From the NCBI GenBank assembly GCA_964203275.1, contig CAXNMF010000001.1, positions 62,001-126,000 of the forward strand: a stretch of 64,000 nt of DNA. Reading direction: 5' to 3'. The position numbers were made by a program, and so were the translations under genes. The notes under the pieces were generated by a model. That model ran no database searches. It was not told where the DNA came from and was given only the letters and a program-made list of their open reading frames with translations. Source of the stretch: Ga0077527 sp945862135 (GTDB lineage Bacteria > Pseudomonadota > Gammaproteobacteria > Burkholderiales > SG8-41). This document shows positions 42,974-52,521 of the stretch, in pieces; position 1 is the first letter of the stretch, and every line of letters starts with the position of its first letter.

Positions 42974-43972
42974 CTAATCCGCCTTGATACCCGCTGCGCT
43001 TACCACCCGCTCCCACTTGGCGATCTCGGCGTGAATGTGTTTCTGGAATTGTTGCGGCGTCGATGCAATGGGCTCGACGCCATCCCTCTTGAAACGCTCC
43101 GTCAGTTCCGGCGTGCGCAGCGCGGCAACAATGCTGCGATTGAGCTTTTCAAGAACCGGCTTGCGGATTGCAACTGGCGCCAGCACCCCGTACCAGTTCG
43201 TCACCTCGTATCCGGCAATGCCTGTTTCAGCGATTGACGGAAGATCGGGCATCGCCGGCGAACGTTGCGGGCTGGTCACCGCCAGCGGACGCAGGCGTCC
43301 CGGTTTGATATGCGGCACCGATTCCAGGGGCGTTGCGAACACCATGCTGATCTGCCCGCCCAAAACGTCCGCCAGCGCAGGTCCACCGCCCTTGTAAGCC
43401 ACATGCAACAGATTGGTCCCGGTCAGCGTTGCCAGCAAGGCCCCCGAAAGATGCTGCAGGCTGCCCTGTCCGGCTGAGCCGTAGGTCAGTCCGCCGGGCT
43501 TTGTTTTTGCAAGTGCGATCAGTTCCGGAATCGATTTCGCCGCCACCGATGGATGCAGCACCAGCACATAGGATTGTTGTGTCATCTGCGTCACCGGCGC
43601 GAAATCCTTGATCAGGTCATATGGCAGGCGGCCGCGATGCGTAGCTCTGCGGGCGGTGTGCGTACCGCTGATCATGATGATGGTGTAGCCGTCCGGCTGC
43701 GCTCGCGCCACGGTCTCCAACGCAATGGCGCCTGTGCCTCCGGGTCGGTTGTCGACCACCACGGACTGACCCCATGCCGCATTCAGTTTCTGCGACACCG
43801 CGCGCACCGTGATGTCGCCGCCGCCGCCCGCTGCCAAGGGAATCATGAAACGCACCGGCCTAGACGGGAATTCCGCTTCCGCTGCGCCGGCCATGCTTGA
43901 TGCCACCATCATTGCGCTGAAAAGCAGCCCGCAGCACGCAGAAGCGCTGATGATGCGATCCGAATTGTTCAT
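42974..43972 (-). CDS. Bug/TctC-family tripartite tricarboxylate transporter binding protein
   Basis: A 332-residue periplasmic solute receptor. A signal peptide (ACCGLLFSAMMVASSMAGAAEA) is followed by FPSRPVRFMIPLAAGGGGDI, the classic Bug N-terminus with the aspartate-pocket region. VVDNRPGGTGAIALETVA and LTYGSAGQGSLQHLSGALL are further family motifs. No TctA/TctB membrane genes are nearby, as is common for the many orphan Bug genes of betaproteobacteria. The ligand is probably a carboxylate, possibly the substrate of the adjacent dehydrogenase. Confidence 0.93.
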   Translation of the reverse strand: MNNSDRIISASACCGLLFSAMMVASSMAGAAEAEFPSRPVRFMIPLAAGGGGDITVRAVSQKLNAAWGQSVVVDNRPGGTGAIALETVARAQPDGYTIIMISGTHTARRATHRGRLPYDLIKDFAPVTQMTQQSYVLVLHPSVAAKSIPELIALAKTKPGGLTYGSAGQGSLQHLSGALLATLTGTNLLHVAYKGGGPALADVLGGQISMVFATPLESVPHIKPGRLRPLAVTSPQRSPAMPDLPSIAETGIAGYEVTNWYGVLAPVAIRKPVLEKLNRSIVAALRTPELTERFKRDGVEPIASTPQQFQKHIHAEIAKWERVVSAAGIKAD

Positions 43973-44131
43973 ATCGAACTCCTCCGCGAAACAGTATGTC
44001 GGTCAGAATTACCGATGCAGAATGTGCACCCGTGGTGTTCCACAGGTTTATTGTTTTACTGGATTCTTGGGAGTGCAGACACGAGCGTCAAGCCATGGAC
44101 CGTACTATGGCGGAAACAGCATTAAACCGTG

Positions 44132-44473
44132 TCAGACCTTTTTGACGAACTGCGATTTCAGTTTCATCGCGCCAATGCCGTCAATCTTGCAGTCAATGTC
44201 GTGATCGCCCTCTACGAGGCGTATGCCTTTGACCTTGGTACCGACCTTGACCACGCTCGACGAGCCCTTGACCTTGAGATCCTTGATCACGGTGACGGTA
44301 TCACCGTCGCTCAGTACATTACCGACGGCGTCGCGCACAAGCTTCTCCGCATCAGCGGTTTCAGCAACGGCATCTTTGGCCCACTCGTGCGCACATTCGG
44401 GACAGATATACAGATTGCCATCTTCATACGTGAGTTCGGAATGACACTGGGGGCATTGCGGCAGAACGCTCAT
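44132..44473 (-). CDS. YjdM/PhnA-family zinc-ribbon protein
   Basis: A 113-residue protein. An N-terminal zinc ribbon with two CxxC pairs (CPQCHSELTYEDGNLYICPEC, in part) leads to a compact beta domain containing DAVGNVLSDGDTVTVIKDLKVKGSS and IRLVEGDHDIDCKIDGIG. These are the PhnA/YjdM family traits; despite the old name there is no demonstrated phosphonate role. ATG 44473 matches the family start; the frame extends to 44572 over an AT-rich repeat. It lies downstream of the carboxylase operon, from which it may be read through. Confidence 0.88.
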   Translation of the reverse strand: MSVLPQCPQCHSELTYEDGNLYICPECAHEWAKDAVAETADAEKLVRDAVGNVLSDGDTVTVIKDLKVKGSSSVVKVGTKVKGIRLVEGDHDIDCKIDGIGAMKLKSQFVKKV

Positions 44474-44534
44474 GTTGCTTTCTGTGTATGAGTACAACGG
44501 TGAGGCAACAATTCCGGGAAACCGGTGCGCATAT

Positions 44535-44556
44535 AAATAGTTTAATAAAAACAATC
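44535..44556. repeat. AT-rich dispersed element, copy 3
   Basis: AAATAGTTTAATAAAAACAAT, beginning just after the stop of the iron-ADH-like gene. It matches 9246-9266 and 37105-37125, with one extra T here. Related AT-rich sequence lies before both carboxyltransferase genes. Confidence 0.45.
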
Positions 44557-44565
44557 GCTTATTAC

Positions 44566-45765
44566 TTACCAAGCCGCCTGTAACGCCGCCATCAGTACCT
44601 CGCGTTCACGCAGGAATTCGCGTTTGGGATCGGCATTGAAATTTCTCAGCGAGTTTTCAAGAACGGTTTCAAGACTGTCCCGTGGAATATCCAGTTCGCG
44701 CAAGCGGGTCGGCATTCCGGCCTGCTGGAGAGCGAGCTCCACGGCCTCGGCAGCGCGCTCATGTGCTGCACGTTCATCCGTCACACCAAATGCTTCTGCA
44801 ATCAATGCCATTGCCTGCGAATCGCGTACCCCGAAGTGCCGGATTACCGTTGCGGTCAGCGCGGAATTCGCCTCACCCTGCCCGACATGGGCATGCAGAT
44901 TGAACAGCGCGGTCGCCAGCGCATACACCACGCGAGCCGGCCAGTGTTTCTCGGTCAGTGACCCGCCATCATCCGCATCCCGGTTCTGCAGAAATGCAGC
45001 TGCGCACATTTCGACGCGGGCGCCGCCATCGAGCGAATCACTCATGCGTGGGAGCGCACCGCGCGCCAGCCTGAACGCCTGCAGGCGGTCGCCCTCGGAA
45101 AGGGGTGCCATACGCGGCGCACCGAGGTTCATCAACGAACGCCAGAACACGGACGTTGCCGTAGTACGCGCAAGCGATACCGGCGCCGTCAGCAATGCAT
45201 CTTCGTCCCAGAATACAGCCGCAGGTCGGGTCTTGGGATCAAAAAATTCCATGCGATTCGGACGTGCCGGATCTTTTACCGCCGATCCGGCGCGGTTCTG
45301 TGCTGTGGTCGCGGCGGTCAGCACGTTGATAATCGGCAGTTTCGGCGTGAGCAACTTGGGACTGATCGCGGGTGCATTGTCAGGATACTGCGTGATGAGT
45401 TGATCAACCGGTGCTGTTTCGGCAAGCAGGATCGCCACCACGCGTGTGCCCTGAATGACACTGCCTGCACCGACCCCGATCAGCAGATCGGCGTTTGCGG
45501 CACGGGCAGCGGCAGCGGCGGCCTGCACCGATGCCAGCGTCGTGTCTTTCTCGATCTCGTCAAAACGACCGGCGTAGGCCGGCCCAAGAATTTTTGCGAT
45601 GCGATCAACCAAACCTGTCTTGCGTGAAACGCTGCGCCCGCTGATCAAAAATGCTTTTGCAGATTTAAAACGTTTCAGTTCAGCCGGCAGGTTTTCCAAC
45701 GCGTCTTTGCCGCTGTACAAACGCAGCGGGTAGCCGGTGGCACGAAACCGGTGTTGATAACTCAC
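44566..45765 (-). CDS. Iron-containing-ADH-fold protein lacking the metal ligands
   Basis: A 399-residue member of the iron-ADH/dehydroquinate-synthase-like fold (N-terminal Rossmann half with LLIGVGAGSVIQGTR, all-helical C-half). The usual metal site is gone. Where family members have GMDALTHAIE this protein has TATSVFWRSLM (Asp to Ser, His to Arg), and where they have MAHPLG and PHGxAN it has LATALF and GQGEAN (both His lost). The NAD motif is also altered (D to Q, K to R). It is therefore unlikely to be a normal Fe/Zn alcohol dehydrogenase. ATGA overlap with the synthetase alpha gene shows tight coupling to the carboxylase operon. Confidence 0.8.
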   Translation of the reverse strand: MSYQHRFRATGYPLRLYSGKDALENLPAELKRFKSAKAFLISGRSVSRKTGLVDRIAKILGPAYAGRFDEIEKDTTLASVQAAAAAARAANADLLIGVGAGSVIQGTRVVAILLAETAPVDQLITQYPDNAPAISPKLLTPKLPIINVLTAATTAQNRAGSAVKDPARPNRMEFFDPKTRPAAVFWDEDALLTAPVSLARTTATSVFWRSLMNLGAPRMAPLSEGDRLQAFRLARGALPRMSDSLDGGARVEMCAAAFLQNRDADDGGSLTEKHWPARVVYALATALFNLHAHVGQGEANSALTATVIRHFGVRDSQAMALIAEAFGVTDERAAHERAAEAVELALQQAGMPTRLRELDIPRDSLETVLENSLRNFNADPKREFLREREVLMAALQAAW

Positions 45766-47213
45766 TGGCGTGAGGCCTTGAAGCGCTCAAATGTCGCCAG
45801 TGCTGCCAGCGGGTGGCCCGCATTGGCCATTTCGTCATAAACCGGGACACCCAGCGCCACCGCCTTGTCGCGAAACTCACGTTTGCGAGCTTCCAGCCCG
45901 GGTTCCCCATCGGAACGCAGCACCAGGATGAAATGCGACTGGCCCGGATATTTTTCCTGCACGCGCATCGCCGCGGCCACCAGGTTGTCGAGCACTTCCG
46001 GTTTGGTGCGGCCAACAAAGGCTGACAAATTCAGGTGCATCACCAGCGCTTCGGGTTTGCCCTGGCTGTAGATAATGTCGAGGATTTTTTCGGCAACGCG
46101 CCCATCGTCCTGCTGCAGCGTGCCTACCGGGCAATCCACCGGATTGGTAATGCTGGTGCCGGGTGGCAGCTTCATCTCCGCCAGCGCATCAATTGCACCC
46201 TGCGCGAACGGCGTGACATCGAGACCGAGCCGGGAGTAATAATCCGTCGCCAGCACGCTGGTACCGCCGCCGTTGCCGAACAGAACAACCTTCTGAGTCG
46301 GCCGCTGCGGTCGCGGCGACAGCGACTGGAAAATCAGCAGCGTGTCGATGAACTGATCCAGCGTATCGACCAGCATGCACCCGGTCTGCCGCGCCAGCGC
46401 GACCCAAACACGATCATCGCCGGCCAGTGATCCGGTATGTGAAGCTGCAGCGGCCAGCCCCTGTTGAGTGCGTCCGCCCTTCAAAATCACCACCGGCTTC
46501 GAGGCTTTGGCGTTGCGCAGAATGTCGAACAGCCGACGTCCGTCTTTTGCTGTTTCGATGTACATGCCGACCACCTTGGTCTGTGGATCCGCGAGATAAA
46601 ACTCCAGCAGGTCTGACGGCGTCACATCGGCACAGTTGCCGACAGTGACCAGCCCGGAGAACTTAACGCCACGCGACAGACCGCGGCGGATGATGTCGGT
46701 ACCGAGGCCACCGCTCTGCGACACAATGCCGACGTGGCCGACTTCTTTCGGACCGATTTCTGCAAAGGTCACGTTGCCGCGGGGCGTGTAAATGCCCAGG
46801 CAGTTCGGACCCAGCAGGCGCATGCCGCCAGCGCGTGCGGCACTGACCAGTTCGTCCTGCAGGCCCTTGCCTTCGTCCACTTCACCGAAACCGCTGGAGA
46901 TCACCTGCGCGAAACGCACATGACCTTTGGCCGCCGACAGCATGCCGGGAATCTGCGCACCGGATACCGCGATATAGGCGTAATCCACCGGCTTGGGGGT
47001 ATCGGCGAGTGTCTTGTAGGCCGTCAGGCCATCAATTTCGGCCGCAGCAGGATGGATCGGATAAATGTCGCCGCTGAAGCCGAACTCGCGGATGCGGCGA
47101 ATGAAGACATTGGGCAGTGCATTGCCCTTGGTCGAGGCACCAATGACCGCAACGGTCTTCGGCGCGAACAGGGGGGTAAACTCTTCAATGATGTTCATGT
47201 GTGTTGATTCCAT
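45762..47213 (-). CDS. ADP-forming acyl-CoA synthetase, alpha (CoA-binding) subunit
   Basis: A 483-residue protein with a CoA-binding Rossmann domain (KTVAVIGASTKGNALPNVF, about residues 18-36) and two succinyl-CoA-synthetase-like flavodoxin domains. LLGPNCLGIY and VSQSGGLGTDIIRRG are typical, and the phospho-histidine loop is AASHTGSLAGDDRV. Together with the following beta subunit it would interconvert acyl-CoA + ADP + Pi and acid + CoA + ATP. ATG 47213 is used; ATG 47198 (MNIIEEF) is an alternative. It is two bases after the beta gene and overlaps the ADH-like gene by four. Confidence 0.9.
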   Translation of the reverse strand: MESTHMNIIEEFTPLFAPKTVAVIGASTKGNALPNVFIRRIREFGFSGDIYPIHPAAAEIDGLTAYKTLADTPKPVDYAYIAVSGAQIPGMLSAAKGHVRFAQVISSGFGEVDEGKGLQDELVSAARAGGMRLLGPNCLGIYTPRGNVTFAEIGPKEVGHVGIVSQSGGLGTDIIRRGLSRGVKFSGLVTVGNCADVTPSDLLEFYLADPQTKVVGMYIETAKDGRRLFDILRNAKASKPVVILKGGRTQQGLAAAASHTGSLAGDDRVWVALARQTGCMLVDTLDQFIDTLLIFQSLSPRPQRPTQKVVLFGNGGGTSVLATDYYSRLGLDVTPFAQGAIDALAEMKLPPGTSITNPVDCPVGTLQQDDGRVAEKILDIIYSQGKPEALVMHLNLSAFVGRTKPEVLDNLVAAAMRVQEKYPGQSHFILVLRSDGEPGLEARKREFRDKAVALGVPVYDEMANAGHPLAALATFERFKASRQ

Positions 47214-47215
47214 GC

Positions 47216-47926
47216 TCAGCCGAGAATGAACCGTGCGTCGACGGCAACTGCGGCCGTTTCGGACACGATCAGTGGATTGATGTCGGCTTCGCTGATGTCG
47301 GCAGCATGCTGCATCAGCAGGCCTTTTTCACCGCCGACTTTCAGCAGCACATCAATGATGGCGTCCATCGACGCCGGCTTGGTGCCGCGGGCGCCTTTCA
47401 GAATCGCAGCTCCCTTCAACTCGGCAATCATCTCCTCGGCATCGATTCGGGTGATCGGGCACAGCCGGAACGACACATCCTTCAGGATCTCGACGAAAAT
47501 GCCGCCGAGGCCGACCATCACCAGCGGACCGAACTGCGGATCACGCAGACCGCCGATCACCAGCTCATGACCGGCCGGCGCCATTTCCTCGACCAGAAAA
47601 CCTTCGATGCGCGCGCCCTTGATCTTCGGCGCGTTGAGCATGCCTTCGATTGCCGCTTTGACTTCGGCGGCAGAACGCAGGTTGATTTTCACACCGCCGG
47701 CATCGCTCTTGTGCAGGATGTCCGGTGACATGACCTTGACCACCACCGGCGTCTGCAGACCGTTCATCACTGCGTCCACATCAGCCACGCCTTTTGCCAC
47801 CCGCGACTGCGGCACCTTGACGCCATGTGCGGCCAGTAACTGTTTACCGGCGCTTTCGTCCAGCGCATTGCGGCCGGCGCGTTTGGCGGCGGCGACCGGA
47901 TTGTCCTGTGTTGTACTCATACTCAT
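47216..47926 (-). CDS. ADP-forming acyl-CoA synthetase, beta (ATP-grasp) subunit
   Basis: A 236-residue ATP-grasp protein. It has the N-terminal lid segment AGKQLLAAHGVKVPQSRVA, nucleotide motif VVVKVMSPDILHKSDAGGV, LVEEMAPAGHELVIGGLRD, GPLVMVGLGGIFVE and the C-terminal ISEADINPLIV. It is the beta partner of the alpha gene downstream; together they form a split NDP-forming synthetase. Its ATG directly abuts the biotin carboxylase TAA (TAAATG), so translation is coupled. ATG 47920 is an alternative start. Confidence 0.92.
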   Translation of the reverse strand: MSMSTTQDNPVAAAKRAGRNALDESAGKQLLAAHGVKVPQSRVAKGVADVDAVMNGLQTPVVVKVMSPDILHKSDAGGVKINLRSAAEVKAAIEGMLNAPKIKGARIEGFLVEEMAPAGHELVIGGLRDPQFGPLVMVGLGGIFVEILKDVSFRLCPITRIDAEEMIAELKGAAILKGARGTKPASMDAIIDVLLKVGGEKGLLMQHAADISEADINPLIVSETAAVAVDARFILG

Positions 47927-49276
47927 TTAAACTTTCTTGCCGGTGACTTCACCGATGATGCCGGTGTGAACGCGGCCCGAACGGAATTGTTCGGAGCGCA
48001 GGATGTTGATGACTGCCGGAATATTGTGTTTGAGTCCCTGGATATCGAATCCGCCCAGCGCCTCGACCAGTTTATCGATGGCTGCTTCCCGCGTCGCTGC
48101 GCGAACGATGACCTTGGCGATCATTGGATCGTAATGCGGCGTAACGTCGCGGCCTTCGGCATAACCGGTATCGACACGGATGCCTTCGCCTTCCGGCGGA
48201 CGAAACACCGTCAGCTTGCCGGGTGAGGGGAAAAAATTCTTCGGATCTTCGGCATACACCCGCGCCTGGATTGCATGGCCCTTGATTTCAGCCTTGCCCG
48301 GCAGGATGTCGCCGAGTTTTTCACCGGCGGCGGAACGGATCTGCGCACGGACCAGATCAACGCCGGTGACTTCTTCCGTCACACCATGTTCGACCTGCAG
48401 CCGCGTGTTCATTTCGAGGAAGTTGAAGGAACCGTCGGCGCCGAGCAGCATTTCGACGGTGCCGATATTGTCGTAACCCATCGTACGCATGATGCCTGCA
48501 ATCTGGTCGGCGACAGCCACGGCCTTGTCACGCGGAATCAGCGGCCCCGGCGCCTCTTCGATTACTTTCTGGTTGCGGCGCTGGGTCGAGCAGTCGCGCT
48601 CGAACAGGTGCATCGCACCGCCATGCTGATCGCCGAGGATCTGGAATTCGACATGGCGCGGCCGTTCGATCAGTTTTTCGAGATAAACCTCGGTGGTACC
48701 GAATCCGCGGCTGGCCATCGAGCGTGATCGTTCAACAGCAGTCAGCAGTTCTGCCTCGTCTTTCGCCGGCAGCATGCCGATGCCGCCGCCGCCACCGGCG
48801 GGCTTCACCAACACCGGAAAACCGATCTTGCGGGCGGCGGCGATGATCGCATCATTGTCATCCGGCAGCACTTCCGAACCCTGCGACATCGGCATGCCGT
48901 ACTGGGCAGCGAGGTCACGCGCACGGGTCTTGTGGCCCATCGCGTCGATCCATTTTGGCGACGGACCGATGAATTGCCCACCGGCGTCGATCACTTTTTG
49001 CGCGAAGCTGGCGTTCTCAGACAGAAAACCGTAACCGGGATGCAGGCCATCGGCGCCGGATTTGGTCAGCACATCAATGATGGTGTCCTGGTTGAGATAA
49101 CTCTCCCGCGCTGCTGCGGGACCGATGGCGAAAGTCTGGCTCGCCATTTCCAGATACGGCGCATGGTGATCGGCTTCAGAATACACCGCCACTGAATGAA
49201 TATTCATCGCGTTCAGCGCACGCAACACTCGGGCGGCGACAGCGCCGCGATTTGCAACCAATACTTTATTGAACAT
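47927..49276 (-). CDS. Biotin carboxylase subunit of an acyl-CoA carboxylase
   Basis: A 449-residue ATP-grasp enzyme that carboxylates carrier-bound biotin. MFNKVLVANRGAVAARVLRA is the N-terminus, VKPAGGGGGIGM the ATP glycine loop, FERDCSTQRRNQKVIEEAPGP and EMNTRLQVEHGVTE the catalytic and bicarbonate regions. There is no C-terminal carrier domain; the carrier is a separate gene (52598-52819). HGVTE replaces the more common HPVTE. ATG 49276 is chosen as the family start. The preceding 89-base gap shows an AT-rich stretch only. Confidence 0.94.
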   Translation of the reverse strand: MFNKVLVANRGAVAARVLRALNAMNIHSVAVYSEADHHAPYLEMASQTFAIGPAAARESYLNQDTIIDVLTKSGADGLHPGYGFLSENASFAQKVIDAGGQFIGPSPKWIDAMGHKTRARDLAAQYGMPMSQGSEVLPDDNDAIIAAARKIGFPVLVKPAGGGGGIGMLPAKDEAELLTAVERSRSMASRGFGTTEVYLEKLIERPRHVEFQILGDQHGGAMHLFERDCSTQRRNQKVIEEAPGPLIPRDKAVAVADQIAGIMRTMGYDNIGTVEMLLGADGSFNFLEMNTRLQVEHGVTEEVTGVDLVRAQIRSAAGEKLGDILPGKAEIKGHAIQARVYAEDPKNFFPSPGKLTVFRPPEGEGIRVDTGYAEGRDVTPHYDPMIAKVIVRAATREAAIDKLVEALGGFDIQGLKHNIPAVINILRSEQFRSGRVHTGIIGEVTGKKV

Positions 49277-49365
49277 CGGATACAGGTTCCCGAAACAGAA
49301 TAAAAAAGAAACAGGAAGCGCATCCAAATGGGTGTTGGGCGCGCGCTCCGCGTTTCATGAAGTCA

Positions 49366-50901
49366 TCAGTAGCTGGTCGGCCAGCTGCGCATCAGGTGCT
49401 GCCCGACGCCTTTGGTCATGCGCAGTTTGTAAACATCGAACATGCGGATCAGATACTCCCGCGTGTCCTGCGGCTTGATCACCGACTGCGCGGCATACAC
49501 CGCGGCGAGACCCCAGACATCGGCGCCCTTGCGGATGTCTGCCAGCGCTTCCTCGAAGCCGGGTTCGCCAATGCCGACGCCGTGCACGATCTTGGTGGCG
49601 AAGTCCGGGCTCATGAAACTCACTTCGGCGGTCGGCCAGGCCCCGACTTCGTCAGAGTGGCGCCCGCCGCCCATGCAGACATAGGCGCGGCCATAACTCT
49701 TGCGCACGATCACCGTGATATGCGGCACGGTAACCAGTGTCATCGCATTCATGAAGTTCATTATCTTGCCCGGCGCGCCGGCACGTTCAGCTTCGGTGCC
49801 GATCTGGAATCCCGGGGTGTCGACCAGCATCACGAAGGGAATGTTGAACGAATCGCACATCACGATGAAATCAACAATCTTGCGGCAGGCGTCGGCATCG
49901 AGTGCGCCGCCGCGATGCAGCGGATTGTTGGCGATGATGCCCACCGACTTGCCGCCGAGACGGGCAAGCGCCGTCACTGCGCTTTTGCCGAAACGCGGCT
50001 TCATTTCCAGCATCGAGTCCTTGTCGACGATGCACTTGATCACACGCTTCATGTCGTACACCTGGGTGCGGCTCTCGGGCAGGATGTCGAAAATTTTCGC
50101 CATGTCGGCGCCGGAACCTGCCGGCACCGGGGCGTCAGCCGGCGCTTCGCGGTGATGATTGGGCATGTATGACAGGAATTTCTTGATCTGGTCGAACACC
50201 TCTTCTTCGGTGTCGGCGAACTGATCAATCAGACCCGTGGTTTCGGCATGTAAACGCCAGCCACCCAAATCTTCGGCAGCGACTTTTTCACCCAGCGCCA
50301 TTGACACCAGCCCCGGGCTCGACACGGCCATGATCGCGCTCTTGTGCATGATGGCAAAATCGGACTGACACATCAGCCAGGTCGATGAACCGAAGGAAGG
50401 ACCGAAGGCGGCGGCGGCCATCGGCACTTCGCGCATGCGGCGGAACTGCGTGTTGTCGTTACCCAGCAATAAGCCCATCCCGCGCGAACCCATCGCATCC
50501 GGCAGCCGCGCACCGGTCGATTCACCGATCAGCACCAACGGCATGCCGCGCTCGGTGGCGGTGCGCTTCATGTGGCCGATTTTTTTGCTGTTGGTCGCCG
50601 AGGTCGATGCGCCCTTGACCGTGAAGTCATTGACCACCAGACAGACATCGCGCCCATCGATACGGCCAAAGCCGGCGAGTTTGCCGTCCGTCTGCGTTTC
50701 GTCTTCCTGCGCCGGATAAACACCGGAGGACCCAAACAGGCCGGACTCAATAAATGAGCCCTTGTCCATCAGGTAATCGATGCGCTGGCGGGCATTCCAG
50801 ATGCCTTTGGCGCTGCGCTTCGCATATTTCTCTTCGCCGCCACCCGCCAGTGCCTTGGCGCGGCGCGCCTCGTATTCCTGCAACAATGCTTCGAATGCCA
50901 T
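49366..50901 (-). CDS. Carboxyltransferase subunit B of the acyl-CoA carboxylase
   Basis: A 511-residue crotonase-superfamily carboxyltransferase (PccB-like, two repeats). The N-terminal half has GSFIESGLFGSSG, GKLAGFGRIDGRDVCLVVND (in part) and IGESTGARLPDAMGSRGMG. The C-terminal half has ANNPLHRGGALDADACRK, FVMLVDTPGFQIGTEAE and RKSYGRAYVCMGGGRH. It transfers the carboxyl from biotin to an acyl-CoA. The MGGG replacing the usual MGS/xMGG region and the second paralogue beside it suggest a heteromeric transferase. It starts 33 bases after the other carboxyltransferase. Confidence 0.92.
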   Translation of the reverse strand: MAFEALLQEYEARRAKALAGGGEEKYAKRSAKGIWNARQRIDYLMDKGSFIESGLFGSSGVYPAQEDETQTDGKLAGFGRIDGRDVCLVVNDFTVKGASTSATNSKKIGHMKRTATERGMPLVLIGESTGARLPDAMGSRGMGLLLGNDNTQFRRMREVPMAAAAFGPSFGSSTWLMCQSDFAIMHKSAIMAVSSPGLVSMALGEKVAAEDLGGWRLHAETTGLIDQFADTEEEVFDQIKKFLSYMPNHHREAPADAPVPAGSGADMAKIFDILPESRTQVYDMKRVIKCIVDKDSMLEMKPRFGKSAVTALARLGGKSVGIIANNPLHRGGALDADACRKIVDFIVMCDSFNIPFVMLVDTPGFQIGTEAERAGAPGKIMNFMNAMTLVTVPHITVIVRKSYGRAYVCMGGGRHSDEVGAWPTAEVSFMSPDFATKIVHGVGIGEPGFEEALADIRKGADVWGLAAVYAAQSVIKPQDTREYLIRMFDVYKLRMTKGVGQHLMRSWPTSY

Positions 50902-50934
50902 ATTAATTATCCAATTAAAACAACAAGTTATTAA

Positions 50935-52503
50935 TCAAGGCCGTACACCGGCGCGATACTTCGGCCCGAGCTGGCTGGCCAATCGGCCCTGCATCGCATC
51001 AATGAACTGACACAGATAGGGGCGGGTCTCGCGCGGATCGATCAGGTCTTCAATCGCAAAAGCTTCAGCGGTGCGGAATGGTGATGCCAGTTGTTTCAGC
51101 TCTGCCTCGATTTCACGTTCGCGCGCTGCGGGATCCGGTGCACTTTCGATTTCGCGCCGGTATGCAGCTTTGACCCCGCCTTCAACCGGCAACGATCCCC
51201 ATTCACCGGACGGCCAGGCAATCTTGAAATTGAGTCCGGCGCGATCAATGAAACCACCGCCGGCGACACCGTAACATTTGCGCACGATCACCGTGAACAT
51301 CGGCACTTTGACCTGACCGAGGATGTAGCGTGTGCGCACGCCTTCGCGCAGGATGGCGTCGGCTTCGGATTCACGACCCACCATCAGGCCCGGGATGTCG
51401 GCAAACAGAATGATCGGGATGTTGAACATGTCGCACAGTTCGGCGAAGTGGCCCTGTTTTCGCGCCGCCTTCACGTCCATGATGCCGCCGACCATCGGAT
51501 TGCTGGCAATGATGCCGACCACCTTGCCGTTCATCCGCGCCAGCGCGGTGATCACGGCTTTGCCGAAGGTGGGCTGGATTTCGAACAACGAATCGCGGTC
51601 GACAATCATGCCGACCAGCTTTTTCATGTTGTAGGCCTGACGGTTGGAACGCGGCACGATGCTGGCCAGCGCGTCTTCGCAGCGATCCACCGGGTCACCG
51701 TTGTTATCAACCGGCGGCAGCTCCCAGACGTTTTGCGGCATATACGACAGGAAGCGGCGGATCTGTTCAAAACATTCCTGCTCGTTCTCGGCAACATTGT
51801 CGATGGTGCCGGCGGTATCGACCGCGACCTTGGTGCCGCCCAGTTCGTCCTTGTGCAGTTTTTCGCCGAAGGCCCGTTCGACCACCGGCGGTCCTGCCGC
51901 AAAAATCTGTCCGGTACCTTTGACCATGATCGACCAGTGGGCGAGGATCGCGCGCATCGACGGACCGCCCGCGGTCGTGCCCATCACCGCGGACACCACC
52001 GGCACCTGGCCCAGCAATTCAACCGAACGCTCGATGCCATCCTGGCCGTAACCGGGAACGACGGTAAAACCCTTGCGCTTGGCGGTGTTGACCGTGCCGC
52101 CGGTCCCATCGATCAGGTTGATCAACGGGATCCGATACTCAAAAGCGAGGTCTTCGATGAAGCCGCCCTGCCCGCCTTTGCGGCGGTCGCTGCCGAAACC
52201 GGTGCCGGCGCGGATGGTGTAATCCTCGCCGCCGATCGCAACCGGCCGGCCGTTGATGCGACCCAGGCCCATGACATAAGGCGCTGGTTCGAAAGTTTTC
52301 AGCTGTCCCGCGGCGTCATAAGTCGCCTTGCCCGCCAGCTTACCGACCTCGCGAAACGACCCTGGATCGGCCAGTGCGGCCACGCGTTCCCGTATGGTCA
52401 GCTTGCCCTGGGCGTGGTGTTTGGCCACGGCTTCGGCACCACCGCAGGCTTCCGCCAGCTGGCGGCGCCGCTGCAGCTCGTCGATTTCTGGCTGCCAGCT
52501 CAT
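50935..52503 (-). CDS. Carboxyltransferase subunit A of the acyl-CoA carboxylase
   Basis: A 522-residue PccB-like carboxyltransferase, related to but clearly distinct from the following one. Features: LTIRERVAALADPGSFREVG, LGRINGRPVAIGGEDYTIRAG (in part), GTGGTVNTAKRKGF, MGTTAGGPSMRAILAHWS, ASNPMVGGIMDVKAARK, ILFADIPGLMVGRESE and RKCYGVAGGGFIDRAG. The two oxyanion-hole regions appear intact. Probably forms a mixed complex with subunit B. The 94-base gap upstream contains overlapping inverted repeats. Confidence 0.92.
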   Translation of the reverse strand: MSWQPEIDELQRRRQLAEACGGAEAVAKHHAQGKLTIRERVAALADPGSFREVGKLAGKATYDAAGQLKTFEPAPYVMGLGRINGRPVAIGGEDYTIRAGTGFGSDRRKGGQGGFIEDLAFEYRIPLINLIDGTGGTVNTAKRKGFTVVPGYGQDGIERSVELLGQVPVVSAVMGTTAGGPSMRAILAHWSIMVKGTGQIFAAGPPVVERAFGEKLHKDELGGTKVAVDTAGTIDNVAENEQECFEQIRRFLSYMPQNVWELPPVDNNGDPVDRCEDALASIVPRSNRQAYNMKKLVGMIVDRDSLFEIQPTFGKAVITALARMNGKVVGIIASNPMVGGIMDVKAARKQGHFAELCDMFNIPIILFADIPGLMVGRESEADAILREGVRTRYILGQVKVPMFTVIVRKCYGVAGGGFIDRAGLNFKIAWPSGEWGSLPVEGGVKAAYRREIESAPDPAAREREIEAELKQLASPFRTAEAFAIEDLIDPRETRPYLCQFIDAMQGRLASQLGPKYRAGVRP

Positions 52504-52521
52504 GTCCGAGGATTCGTCATT

